Shown: in pieces, positions 32,591-40,763 of the stretch
How positions within the stretch are numbered: position 1 is the first letter of the stretch
Layout of the letters: the number at the start of each line of letters is the position of its first letter
Translations under genes and position numbers: made by a program
Assembly (NCBI GenBank): GCA_964474695.1
Contig: CAYYTK010000009.1
Span: 1 to 64,000, forward strand
From: DAOUBP01 sp964474695
Lineage (GTDB): Bacteria; Chloroflexota; Anaerolineae; CG2-30-64-16
Length of the DNA stretch: 64,000 bases
Direction: 5' to 3'
Notes under the pieces: model-generated
Told to the model about the DNA's origin: nothing
What the model saw: only the letters and a program-made list of their open reading frames with translations
The model's database searches: none

Positions 32591-33202
32591 CTATCCGGTG
32601 TTTCTCCGGGGGCGCCCGCGCGGCCTGGCTTCAGGCTCAGGCAGCGGTTGGCGCCTGATATCGTCGAGACGGGCTTCGGTCATATCCAGCCAGCGCAGAT
32701 CCGCCTCCAACTGCATGGCTGCTTTATCGAGCAGCAGAAGCTTAGCCAGCTCCTGTTTAGGGTCCACGCGCGAGCGCTGGTTCGTGATCGCATGGAGCTC
32801 CCGGTACAGCAAGGTGCGCTGGGTGCCGATCAGACGATATGGATCGGCCGTCCCCGAAATCAGCGCCAGCATCAGCTTGAGGAAGAACGCATCGCGCTGA
32901 TGCTCCGGCGGAGTTCCCTCCGCAAACCAATCTCGCAGGATCGTTCGGCCCGCGGGCGTGATAGCATAGATGCGCTTTTCCGGTCCGGCATCTTGTTCGA
33001 CGGACTGTTCAGTAACAAGGCCGCCCTTTTCCAGGCGCGTCAGGGTCGTGTAAACCTGGGCGGGCTTCACGTCCCAATTCTCTTCACCGCCGGCAACAGC
33101 CGCGAACGCTGCCCGCAGATCATAGCCATGTCTCGGGCGTTGCGCCAGCAGGGCCAGGATAGCGTGGCGAACGGTCAAGCGGCACCTCGACTCCAGGATC
33201 AC
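32591..33202 (-). CDS. PadR family transcriptional regulator
   Basis: 203 residues. PadR winged helix at the N-terminus (LTVRHAILALLAQRPRHGYDL, VYTTLTRLEKGGLVTE) and a C-terminal helical dimerisation domain, ending in a basic tail. PadR proteins repress drug-efflux genes and release on ligand binding; the exporter genes follow directly, so this is the likely repressor. A TTG at 33178, with GAGG upstream, could be the true start (195 residues). Two direct repeats surround its promoter (33220-33266). Confidence 0.88.
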   Translation of the reverse strand: MILESRCRLTVRHAILALLAQRPRHGYDLRAAFAAVAGGEENWDVKPAQVYTTLTRLEKGGLVTEQSVEQDAGPEKRIYAITPAGRTILRDWFAEGTPPEHQRDAFFLKLMLALISGTADPYRLIGTQRTLLYRELHAITNQRSRVDPKQELAKLLLLDKAAMQLEADLRWLDMTEARLDDIRRQPLPEPEARPRGRPRRNTG

Positions 33203-33219
33203 ACAACAGTGCTCTACAA

Positions 33220-33266
33220 GTTACTAGATTTATTCTAACTATACTACGGGTTACTAGATTTGTCAA
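33220..33266 (-). promoter_or_regulatory. PadR operon promoter with paired direct repeats
   Basis: TTGACA (33266-33261) and TATAGT (33243-33238), 17-nt spacer. AAATCTAGTAAC occurs twice (33261-33250 and 33231-33220), exactly 30 nt apart, one copy touching the -35 and one at the start site. They are candidate PadR operators. Confidence 0.75.
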
Positions 33267-33295
33267 GAGGCTCGAATTGAGGTCGAGATGTGAAT

Positions 33296-34273
33296 TCACA
33301 CATTCGGGAGTTCGTGATTGTGGTTGGCGCAGGCGGTGTCGCAGATACTGCGCTCTTGCCCGTAACCGGCAAGCTCAAACTGGATGGTGGTATGCTCAAC
33401 GCCAAACCCGGCGCGCAGGCGGCTCTTGAGGTCGTCCAGTAAAACCTGCATCTGGCCCAGGCCCTGATCGGCAATGACGACATGGGCGCTCAGCGCCACG
33501 TGCCCGGAGCACAAGTTCCAGACGTGCAGGTCATGCACGTCCTGCACGCCAGGGGCGCCGGCCAGGCTACGACCGATCTCGTTAAGCGAGAGCCCTTCGG
33601 GGACCCCTTCGATCAAAATGTGAAGCGAGCTTCTGAGCACGCGCCAGGAACTGACCAGAATCAGGATCCCAATCAGGGCACTGACGAGGGGATCCAGCCA
33701 TGTCGAGCCAGTGAAGCGGATCAGGATCGCCGCCAGAATGACGCCCCCCGAAGAAACCGCATCGCCGATGACATGCAACAGCGCGCTGCGAAGGTTTAAG
33801 TCTTCAGCGAAACCTGCATGTTCATGGCCTTCATGTCGGTGATTGTGCGCCCCGTGAGCTTGACCCCCGCGGAGCACGAAGACCACAATCAGGTTGGCGA
33901 TCAGGCCCAACGCAGCGATCAGCAGCATTTCGGCGGTCTTGACAGGCTGCGGGTTTTGCCAGCGTTCCCAGGCTTCCGCAAAGATGCCGATCGCGACTGC
34001 ACCAAGTGAGACTCCGTTGATGAGCGCGGCCAGAACTTCCAGACGGTGGAAGCCATAGGTATGGCGGTCGTCGGCAGGCAAGGCGGAGAGCCGGAGGGCG
34101 AAGTAGCTCAAGGCGAGCGCGAAGATGTCCATGAAGACATGGGCCGCATCTGAGAGCAGCGCCAGGCTACCCGTCCAGTAACCGCCGATGACTTCGAGAG
34201 CCAGGATCGCAACCGTAACGCCGATGGAGATCAGAAAGCGCCGTCCGGTGCTCTGGTTTTCATGTACTGGCAT
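33296..34273 (-). CDS. Cation diffusion facilitator (CzcD/ZitB-like) efflux protein
   Basis: 325 residues, six TM helices and a cytoplasmic C-terminal domain. Metal-site signatures: SLALLSDAAHVFMDIFAL in TM2 and LLHVIGDAVSSGG in TM5. A His-rich loop (AHGAHNHRHEGHEHAG, about 142-157) lies between TM4 and TM5, as in zinc exporters. The C-terminus carries several Cys/His (CDTACANHNH). It probably exports Zn(II), Co(II) or Cd(II) in exchange for protons. Own promoter likely at 34358-34386. Confidence 0.9.
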   Translation of the reverse strand: MPVHENQSTGRRFLISIGVTVAILALEVIGGYWTGSLALLSDAAHVFMDIFALALSYFALRLSALPADDRHTYGFHRLEVLAALINGVSLGAVAIGIFAEAWERWQNPQPVKTAEMLLIAALGLIANLIVVFVLRGGQAHGAHNHRHEGHEHAGFAEDLNLRSALLHVIGDAVSSGGVILAAILIRFTGSTWLDPLVSALIGILILVSSWRVLRSSLHILIEGVPEGLSLNEIGRSLAGAPGVQDVHDLHVWNLCSGHVALSAHVVIADQGLGQMQVLLDDLKSRLRAGFGVEHTTIQFELAGYGQERSICDTACANHNHELPNV

Positions 34274-34357
34274 AACGTTTGCCTCTATCGCTCATTGGCC
34301 CTGTCTTGCGCGGCTCTTACCCTGGCCGCGCACGTATCGGCGATTGCCATGATGCAA

Positions 34358-34386
34358 ATGATGCCAGCCAGTGCGCGCTTTGTCAA
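34358..34386 (-). promoter_or_regulatory. Probable promoter for the cation efflux gene
   Basis: TTGACA (34386-34381) and CATCAT (34363-34358) with a 17-nt spacer, overlapping the stop of the small gene at 34383. Confidence 0.45.
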
Positions 34387-34601
34387 GCGGTAGGCGCCGA
34401 TTGCGCCGCCACCTCATACGGTTGGGGCAGCACGAAATGATACAGTGCAAACGCTGCTACCAGAGCCACCAGGATCAGCAGATCGATCACCACAATCCTC
34501 GCCAGCGGCGCCGGTGGCCGACTCGCTTTCGGCTCACCTGCACCGTTGATCGTGTTATCGCTCACGCCGACCGCCGGCCGGCGAATGTGCTCCAGATTCA
34601 T
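34383..34601 (-). CDS. Small single-pass membrane protein
   Basis: 72 residues. A polar N-terminal half, one TM helix (IVVIDLLILVALVAAFALYH, about 37-56) and a short Ala-rich tail. The start is ATG 34601, with GGAG 8 nt upstream. It follows the DUF4956 gene by 23 nt on the same strand, so it probably belongs to the polyphosphate-related cluster. No family recognised. Confidence 0.6.
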   Translation of the reverse strand: MNLEHIRRPAVGVSDNTINGAGEPKASRPPAPLARIVVIDLLILVALVAAFALYHFVLPQPYEVAAQSAPTA

Positions 34602-34624
34602 CACAACTCTCCCTCTCGGGTCGT

Positions 34625-35260
34625 TCAGTCATCATCATCCAGCACCAACTGGGGCGCTTCCACGAACGTAGCCCATCTCGGCTCCCGGCCATCGGACTCA
34701 TCGAAGTACACCCGCAGCTCGGCCGTATCGTTCAGCAGGTTCAGATGGCCGATTTCCACCCGTTTGACAGGCAGGCCGGTTCGCTGGCGCAGGTCGGCCA
34801 ACAGTTCGTCCCTGTGCTGCGGGCTGATCAGGTCAATCCGGTCGTAGCGGACCGACTTCCGGCTCTCGTAGTGGAATCCCCACTCTCGCTCCAGCAACCA
34901 AAGAACGGCCACTACGATGCCATCCACCAGCGCCAACATCGGCAGATCGCTGCCCTTCATAAGCATGGCGTTGATCACCGGCAGCGCAATGACGACAAAC
35001 AGGTATGTCATCTCGCGGGTTGACATGGTGCTGGTCCGGTAACGCAGCACGGAAAAAATCGCAAACAACCCGAATCCCACACCCAGGCTGAGCTCCGCGC
35101 TCGTCATGAAAGCCATCACAAAGTAAATGATCGTGTTGAATGCCAGGTAGGTGAATACGTAGTCTTTGTTGTGGTTGGCCGGGTAATAGATGAAGCGCAC
35201 AATCACCAGCGCCACGAGCAGATTCAACGCAAACCCAGCCAACAGGCTAGAAAATGTCAT
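34625..35260 (-). CDS. DUF4956 membrane protein
   Basis: 211 residues. Four or so N-terminal TM helices, then a soluble domain. Recognisable DUF4956 features: NLLVALVIVRFIYYP at the start, FGLFAIFSVLRYRTSTM and EMTYLFVVIALPVINA in the middle. The family is regularly found next to VTC-domain polyphosphate polymerases, as here: its start overlaps the end of the VTC gene by 14 nt. The soluble tail may act with the polymerase at the membrane. AGGAGG precedes the ATG. Confidence 0.85.
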   Translation of the reverse strand: MTFSSLLAGFALNLLVALVIVRFIYYPANHNKDYVFTYLAFNTIIYFVMAFMTSAELSLGVGFGLFAIFSVLRYRTSTMSTREMTYLFVVIALPVINAMLMKGSDLPMLALVDGIVVAVLWLLEREWGFHYESRKSVRYDRIDLISPQHRDELLADLRQRTGLPVKRVEIGHLNLLNDTAELRVYFDESDGREPRWATFVEAPQLVLDDDD

Positions 35261-36062
35261 GACTGCCTCCTACATAACGGCCAGGTGCGCCGCCTCCGTT
35301 TGTTCCGGCGATGCGCGCCACCTGCCGCTGCGTCTCCTTGAAATTATTGTGCTTGATCTCGGGATAGAGCAGGCTCACCCCGATGCAGTACTTACTGAAG
35401 CCCGCCGCGCGCAGGTGACAACGGTGCATCAGCCCCATGAACTCGGATGCGCCCGGCCGGCCCTGGTATTTGACCTCTGCCACCACGACGCCAGGCAGCA
35501 TGACCAACGCGTCGCCCCAGGAGAAGGCCAGGTTGACATCGAGCGTCACTCGCTCGGTCCGTGTCTTACTGACCAGCGTGATGCGGGTCGCGTAGCTCCA
35601 CAGCTTCGGCCGCAGCTTCTCCGCCCCATACGGGCAGACAGCAGCCAGGAATGCCGCCTGTTCGCCCAGCTCGTCGGTCGGGTCCACCACGGGCACCCGG
35701 TTCTTGACCGTCCGGTTGAGTCCCACCTTATGCTTCACCTCGAGGAAAGCCAGGTGCGAGTCCAGGTACTCGCGGGTCCGCACCTTGTAGCGTTCTCGTG
35801 CCCCTGCATGATGACGCAGGTAGAGCGCCATGCCCTCCGTGTCGAAATAGAGCGTGCGGTTGCGGCTCCAGGGCAGACCGGCGGCCACAAACGCCCGATG
35901 CGTATCTGTCAGCTCCGACAGCACCGTCGTGAGCAAGACCTGGGAGAAGAGATATTTCGTCTCCAACCGGTCGAGCAGACGCGTTTCGTTCATCTCCGCC
36001 AATGTGATCGGTTCATACGCCGTGAGCAACTCCCACGGCAACGTTTCCAAATCGGTATTCAT
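35247..36062 (-). CDS. VTC-domain polyphosphate polymerase-like protein
   Basis: 271 residues. VTC/CYTH-type tunnel enzyme: RLETKYLFSQ near the N-terminus, RNRTLYFDTEGMALY, RYKVRTREYLDSHLAFLEVK with the basic residues that bind the phosphate chain, and a late EVKYQGRPG carrying the metal-binding Glu. In yeast, Vtc4 polymerises ATP gamma-phosphate into polyphosphate; bacterial homologues are less studied. The start is ATG 36062, with GGAG 7 nt upstream; the longer frame runs through a palindrome. Clustered with DUF4956 and a Cthe_2159-like protein. Confidence 0.85.
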   Translation of the reverse strand: MNTDLETLPWELLTAYEPITLAEMNETRLLDRLETKYLFSQVLLTTVLSELTDTHRAFVAAGLPWSRNRTLYFDTEGMALYLRHHAGARERYKVRTREYLDSHLAFLEVKHKVGLNRTVKNRVPVVDPTDELGEQAAFLAAVCPYGAEKLRPKLWSYATRITLVSKTRTERVTLDVNLAFSWGDALVMLPGVVVAEVKYQGRPGASEFMGLMHRCHLRAAGFSKYCIGVSLLYPEIKHNNFKETQRQVARIAGTNGGGAPGRYVGGSHDIF

Positions 36063-36073
36063 GGTCAATCTCC

Positions 36074-36101
36074 GTAGGGGCGCACGGCCGTGCGCCCCTA
36101 C
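36074..36101. repeat. GTAGGGGCG palindrome between VTC and beta-helix genes
   Basis: Perfect 28-nt palindrome with arms GTAGGGGCGCACGG/CCGTGCGCCCCTAC. The GTAGGGGCG end is shared with the longer element at 49328. Confidence 0.85.
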
Positions 36102-36108
36102 TATCAAC

Positions 36109-37977
36109 CTACGGCCGACGAGGGCGGCCCATGCCGCCCGGGCCACCCATGCCGCCGGCCGCGCCCGTCACGACGCTGCTCAAGGTGTAGCTCGCCACCT
36201 GTTGGCCAGGTGTATACGTGCCACCGCTGACCAGGCTATCCTGCACCGCGCCGGTCGACTTGCCGCCGCTGTAAATCACGTAGGCCCCGCCCTTCACCAG
36301 ATCGGGCGAAGAGACCACGACCGACTGGTAGGGCTTGAGCGGCGCGAAGGTGACGATCTCCTGACCATCCTGCGACTGGATATGCACCAACGTTCCCGCA
36401 GCCTGTACGGACGAGAAGGTCTGCGCCAGGGAGTACTGCGTCGATGTGGCGCTCGGCGCCTCGGCCATACCCGCGCTGCCCACCGCCACCAGGAATCCAC
36501 CGGTGATGTTGAACGCGCCGCCGTAGTCGAGCGCGCCGTTGTTGTTCGTCGTAGGGCCATTGACGAGCACCGTGCCGCCAGTCATGTCAATGGGACCGTT
36601 GATGTCGATGCCGTCGCCGCCCGCGTTCACCGCCACGTAGCCGCCGTTGATGTACAGGTGGCTGTTGCCCGTCTCGGCACCCGGGCCCGGCTGTCTGCCC
36701 GGCATTCCGCTCGCAGCGGCCGCGCTGTCCGTGCCGTTGATCCCGTCATCCTGGCTCACCATCCGCAGGTCGCCCGCGTTGATCGTAATCGTCTCGCTCT
36801 CGACGCCCTCGTAGGACTTGATGATCTCCACCTTGCCGCCGTTCAGAGTGAGAGCTTTGTCCGCGTGGATGCCGTCGTCACCCGTCGTCAGGGTGAGCTC
36901 GCCGCCGTCGATCGTGATAGCGTTGTTCGCGTTGAGCGCGTCGTCGCCTGCATCCACCTTGACCACGCCGCCCAGGACGAGGATGTCAACTCCCGCCTTG
37001 AGCCCTTTGCCGCTCTCCATGCCCTTGCCCGCCTGGCTGCCCCCGCCCGTATTGAGCGTGATGGTCCCACCGTTAACCTCCAACATCGTCTCCGCCTGGA
37101 TGCCGTCCTGGGCGGCCGTAATGTTCAACGTCCCGCCGTCGATCACCACGTAGCCCTTGCTGGCATCCTGGTCGTTGTTGGCCTGCAACCCGTCGCCGCC
37201 AGCCTTGACGGTGAGCACCCCGTCCTTGATCGCCAGCGAATCGCGGCCCTTGATGCCGTCATTCACTGCACTCACGGTGATTGTCCCGCCGGTGATTTTC
37301 AGGTCGTCTTTGCTGGTGATGCCGTTCTTGTAGTTCGCGTTGATGGTCAGGCTGCCGGCGCCGTTAATGGTCAGGTCGTCGTGGCTGAAGATCGCCGCGT
37401 CAGGCTCCGTGGTCGCCGCACCCTCTGCGCCGTCGTCGGGAAAGCTGTAGCTTTTGCCGTCGGTCACGATGTTCTGGGAACCGTCTGCCAGGGTGAGCAC
37501 AACCTTCTCCGCGTTCGCCACGTAGATGGCTGCGCCGGTGGTGTTAGTAATGTCTACGCCGTCGATCTCGATCACGACATTTTGCGCGTCCTTCGTGTCA
37601 ACGACGAGCTGTCCGTTGGTCAGCTTGCCGCTGACGCTGTACCGGCCCGCAGCCGTGATGGTGACGACGCTTCCCTTGACGGACACACCGCTGCCGTCGA
37701 CACTGGTCGCATCGTCTGCCAGCTTGATGGCGGCTGCGACAGTCTGCCCTGCGTTGCTAGCACCGGCGGCCACGTCTGCGGCGTCGTAATCAACCGCAAG
37801 GGACGCCACGGTGGCCGCTGGCGCAGCCGGTTGGCTCGCCGCCGCTGCCGCTGAGCCGCTGGCCGCGCTCGCGGCCGCACTCGCCGCGGTGCTGGTTGCC
37901 TGCTGAGCGTTCGAACAGGATGCCACGCCGAAGAGCAGCGTGGCCGAGAGAAACAAAGCTATCAAACGTTGCTTCAT
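36109..37977 (-). CDS. Cthe_2159-like secreted beta-helix (carbohydrate-binding domain) lipoprotein
   Basis: 622 residues. Lipobox LFGVASC (Cys21) and a low-complexity Ala/Ser spacer, then many short beta-helix turns with GG(T/E/K)-(I/L)-(T/N/E) and D(D/N)GI repeats (about 90-520), ending in a Gly-rich tail (GGMGGPGGMGRPRRP). This is the DUF4353 family; the Clostridium thermocellum member Cthe_2159 is a calcium-binding beta-helix that binds acidic polysaccharide. It is predicted to be anchored outside the cell. Same unit as VTC and DUF4956 genes, a pairing also known from Firmicutes. GGAG lies 9 nt before the ATG. Confidence 0.85.
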   Translation of the reverse strand: MKQRLIALFLSATLLFGVASCSNAQQATSTAASAAASAASGSAAAAASQPAAPAATVASLAVDYDAADVAAGASNAGQTVAAAIKLADDATSVDGSGVSVKGSVVTITAAGRYSVSGKLTNGQLVVDTKDAQNVVIEIDGVDITNTTGAAIYVANAEKVVLTLADGSQNIVTDGKSYSFPDDGAEGAATTEPDAAIFSHDDLTINGAGSLTINANYKNGITSKDDLKITGGTITVSAVNDGIKGRDSLAIKDGVLTVKAGGDGLQANNDQDASKGYVVIDGGTLNITAAQDGIQAETMLEVNGGTITLNTGGGSQAGKGMESGKGLKAGVDILVLGGVVKVDAGDDALNANNAITIDGGELTLTTGDDGIHADKALTLNGGKVEIIKSYEGVESETITINAGDLRMVSQDDGINGTDSAAAASGMPGRQPGPGAETGNSHLYINGGYVAVNAGGDGIDINGPIDMTGGTVLVNGPTTNNNGALDYGGAFNITGGFLVAVGSAGMAEAPSATSTQYSLAQTFSSVQAAGTLVHIQSQDGQEIVTFAPLKPYQSVVVSSPDLVKGGAYVIYSGGKSTGAVQDSLVSGGTYTPGQQVASYTLSSVVTGAAGGMGGPGGMGRPRRP

Positions 37978-38078
37978 CGATTAAGTCTCCAAGAGTAGAT
38001 CGAAGGGCAAGTGCAGAGCTGCCATCCGCGCTCGCCCTTCTCAAGTGATGTTATGACGGAAAGTTGTGATGAAGCCTA

Positions 38079-38098
38079 GAGGATGCTGAGAGGATGCT
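38079..38098 (-). promoter_or_regulatory. Tandem direct repeat upstream of the beta-helix/VTC unit
   Basis: GAGGATGCT occurs twice, 11 nt apart (38079-38087 and 38090-38098), about 100 nt before the start codon. The one-turn spacing is typical of OmpR/PhoB-type response-regulator half-sites. Inferred only. Confidence 0.35.
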
Positions 38099-38185
38099 TA
38101 AAATAAGATTCAAGCTGGATGCCTGATGTAAATCAATCCGATCAGGCGATTCGCTATTCAAAGCGAGGGAAGGTTCGCCCAGTGG

Positions 38186-39610
38186 TCACACTTTCCGTGC
38201 CGATACCGACAGGCTGTACACTTCCACGCCCGCCAGTTCCCCACCACTCAGGCTGCGCTGTCCCAGGACATCCGTGAATCCTGCCTGGCGCACCAGGTCC
38301 AGGTATTCGCGTTCCGGCAACGCGCCGTTGATGCAGCCGGCCCACATCTGCGGATCGCTGCGCAGGCCCATCGGCAGCGGCCCCGCCGTCACCATGTCGC
38401 TGATGCTCAGGCGGCCGCCCGGCTTCAGCACTCGATAGGCCTCTTCGAACACCTTGCCCTTGTCCTCGGCGAGGTTGATGACGCAGTTTGACAAGATTAC
38501 GTCAACCGTATCGTCTTCAATCGGCATCGCTTCCGCCTGGCCGAGGCGGAACTCGACCTGAGCCAACCCGGCCGCCTCGGCCGAACGCCGCGCCCGTTCG
38601 ATCATCGCCGGCGTCATGTCCAGCCCGATCACGCGGCCCTGCGGACCGACGCGCCTGGCGGCGTAGAAAGCGTCGATCCCCGCGCCGCTGCCGATATCCA
38701 GCACCGTCTCGCCCGGCCGCAGTGCAGCCATCGCGGTCGGATTCCCGCAGCCCAGTGATAGGTTTGCCGCCTCCGCTGGCACCAGATCGATCTGCCCGGC
38801 ACTGTATCCCGTATCCCACAGGACTACTTCCGGCCGTCCGGCCTCGATCAGTTCCATCGCATTCGATGACGGCGAGCAGCAACTGCTCTGCGCCCCAGCG
38901 GAGTCGCAGCAGCCACCGTTGGTCGCGAGTTCACCGTAGTTGGACTGCACGGCTTCGGTCGCGCCGGTCACGCGGCGGCTGCCGGTCGCAACAAAGACGG
39001 AGACCGCCGCTTTGGCCGAGGGGTCGGCCTGCGAAGCGGCGCAACAGTCCTGGGTGGTGCAGTCCACGATCACGTTCACCAGGCCCGCCGACCGCAGCCA
39101 GCCCTTCACCGCGAGGCGCTCGAAGCCCAGCCAGGTGTCAGCCATCTCCTCGCGCATCCACGCGTGCTCGTGCTGATCAAGATCGGTGATCACCAACCGG
39201 CCGCCGGGCTTCAGAATGCGCACCATTTCGCCGATCGCCGCCCGGGGATCAGGGCAGTGGTGCAGGTACATGTTGGCGAAGACGGCATCCAGGCTGGCAT
39301 CGTCAAACGGCAGCGCCGCGCAGTCGGCCAGTCGCGGCTCGACGTTGCTGAAGGCGGCCAGGTTCTGCCGTCCGGCCTCCAGCATCGCCGCGGAGCCGTC
39401 CACCGCGTAGACTTTCGCGACCAGCGGTGCAAGCCCGGCGGCGATGAACCCCGTCCCAGAGCCAACGTCGGCCACGGCCATCTCTGGCCGCAGGTAGGCG
39501 CGGCGAATAGCCGCGTCGCGCACCGCCTCCCCGAAATAGCCAGTCCGCAGGCTGTCCCACTCGCCCGCCACCCTTTCGAAATACTCGGCCGACGCCTGAG
39601 TTATACTCAT
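38186..39610 (-). CDS. arsM: Two-domain methyltransferase: SAM methyltransferase fused to ArsM-type arsenite methyltransferase
   Basis: 474 residues. The N-terminal half (about 1-215) is a class I SAM methyltransferase (VADVGSGTGFIAAGL, LKPGGRLVITDLDQ). A Cys-rich linker follows (GGCCDSAGAQSSCC, about 236-249). The C-terminal half (about 255-474) is ArsM-like, with LDIGSGAGIDAFYAARRVG, LSNCVINLAEDK and WAGCINGALPE; the Cys in NCVINL and GCINGAL are the As(III)-binding positions. It methylates arsenite to mono- and dimethyl species. The gene starts 1 nt after the ArsR stop and shares its promoter. ArsM enzymes are usually single-domain; the extra N-terminal domain is unusual. Confidence 0.88.
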   Translation of the reverse strand: MSITQASAEYFERVAGEWDSLRTGYFGEAVRDAAIRRAYLRPEMAVADVGSGTGFIAAGLAPLVAKVYAVDGSAAMLEAGRQNLAAFSNVEPRLADCAALPFDDASLDAVFANMYLHHCPDPRAAIGEMVRILKPGGRLVITDLDQHEHAWMREEMADTWLGFERLAVKGWLRSAGLVNVIVDCTTQDCCAASQADPSAKAAVSVFVATGSRRVTGATEAVQSNYGELATNGGCCDSAGAQSSCCSPSSNAMELIEAGRPEVVLWDTGYSAGQIDLVPAEAANLSLGCGNPTAMAALRPGETVLDIGSGAGIDAFYAARRVGPQGRVIGLDMTPAMIERARRSAEAAGLAQVEFRLGQAEAMPIEDDTVDVILSNCVINLAEDKGKVFEEAYRVLKPGGRLSISDMVTAGPLPMGLRSDPQMWAGCINGALPEREYLDLVRQAGFTDVLGQRSLSGGELAGVEVYSLSVSARKV

Positions 39611-39611
39611 C

Positions 39612-39992
39612 TTACGCTCTCCCTGATTCTTGATTTGATCTCACGGTCTTGACCTCTGGGGACGCAATTCGCACACCCAGCTCACAGCACCCCGGCAGCC
39701 AGGCTTCGATCTGCTCCTTCAGCCATCGTACGCCGTCCTCGCTGAGGCAGTAGCAGGTCGCCGGTCCTTCAACTTCGCCCTCGATCAGCCCAGACTCGCG
39801 CAGCACCTTCAGATGCTGGCTGACCGTGGACTGGGCGAGCGGTGTCGTGGTGACGATCTCCTGCGTGATGCACACCCGGCGCTCGGCAAGCGTCTGCATG
39901 ATCCGAAAGCGGACCGGGTTGCCCAGCGCCTTCAGCATACCGACGAGCCGCGTTTCATCGGCCGCGCTCCGCCGATCTTGGTGTGTCGTCAT
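39612..39992 (-). CDS. arsR: ArsR family repressor
   Basis: 126 residues. Winged helix: LKALGNPVRFRIMQTLAERR, PLAQSTVSQHLKVLRESGLIEGE. Cys pairs at the C-terminus (CYCLSEDG; PGCCELG) are candidate As(III) ligands in place of the classical ELCVC helix site, which reads RVCITQ here. GGAG lies 8 nt before the ATG. It should repress its own operon with arsM through the operator at 40013-40034. Confidence 0.88.
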   Translation of the reverse strand: MTTHQDRRSAADETRLVGMLKALGNPVRFRIMQTLAERRVCITQEIVTTTPLAQSTVSQHLKVLRESGLIEGEVEGPATCYCLSEDGVRWLKEQIEAWLPGCCELGVRIASPEVKTVRSNQESGRA

Positions 39993-40012
39993 TGCGATTG
40001 CTCCGCTTGCAT

Positions 40013-40050
40013 TATATCGTAATTATACGATATAGGGTGCGCCTTGTCAA
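40013..40050 (-). promoter_or_regulatory. ArsR promoter and palindromic operator
   Basis: Fully consensus TTGACA (40050-40045), 17-nt spacer, TATAAT (40027-40022). A perfect inverted repeat TATATCGTA-TAAT-TACGATATA (40013-40034) covers the -10, so bound repressor would block polymerase. Confidence 0.92.
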
Positions 40051-40237
40051 ACCCCGAATCTCGACCCCGAGTTTCAGGCTTGATCGTAGTTCACTCACGC
40101 GCAGCGCGATAGGGTCGCACACCGGACGGCAAGAGCGAAGCGTCATACTGAAGTTCCGGACCTCGCTACCACTGGTTCAGGCGTGCGTATTAGTGAGAGG
40201 CGACGGTCTTCAATAACCTGGCAGCGCGGAGGTTCGG

Positions 40238-40759
40238 ATGAAAAGGATACGGCAGGCAGTGGCAGTGGGTGCGGCCGGTGGTGTGGTGGCCACTATCGTC
40301 ATCGATGTGATCCAGGCTTTCGTCATGCCGCTCATGGGGCTCCCGGCGACCGGCGCGTTCGCCATCATCGGCGACACCGCAGCCGGGTTCTTTGAGTTGA
40401 TCGGCCTGCAAGTGGCCGGCGGCGTGCTGCTCGGCGCAAGCCTGCACTATCTGATTGGGCTGGCTCTCGGTGCGATCTTCGGCGCGGGCGTAGCCGCCCT
40501 ACCAGCGTTTCGGCTGACCTCCATCAAGTGCGGCATCGGTGTGGGTATTCTGTACACTGAGCTTGTCAGCCTGCCCATCCTGGTGACGCCGCCCCTGATT
40601 CTGAACTGGGGCCGCGCCGACACCGTGCAATGGTTCGGTTTCTCCTTTGTGATGCACGCGATCTGGGGCACGGTGCTGGGTACGGTCGTTGCCTTCGGGT
40701 TGGAGTCAGCCCGCCGGCAGCGTCCATCCAACACGAATCCGACGCAAGATTCACCCTGA
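40238..40759 (+). CDS. Four-helix membrane protein, function unknown
   Basis: 173 residues with about four TM helices (about 8-30, 45-85, 95-115, 128-152), Gly-rich packing (GAAGGVVATIVIDVIQAF; GLALGAIFGAGVAALPAF) and a short cytoplasmic tail. GGAGG precedes the ATG by 6 nt. It lies divergent to arsR and convergent with arsC, inside the arsenic-related region. I do not recognise the family. The 200-nt gap upstream contains nothing else that I can support. Confidence 0.65.
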   Translation: MKRIRQAVAVGAAGGVVATIVIDVIQAFVMPLMGLPATGAFAIIGDTAAGFFELIGLQVAGGVLLGASLHYLIGLALGAIFGAGVAALPAFRLTSIKCGIGVGILYTELVSLPILVTPPLILNWGRADTVQWFGFSFVMHAIWGTVLGTVVAFGLESARRQRPSNTNPTQDSP

Positions 40760-40763
40760 CGCC

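Noticed and set aside
35854..37854. 666-codon + frame opposite the beta-helix gene
   Set aside because: Shadow of a repetitive, GC-rich gene; the minus product has a lipobox and clear beta-helix repeats.
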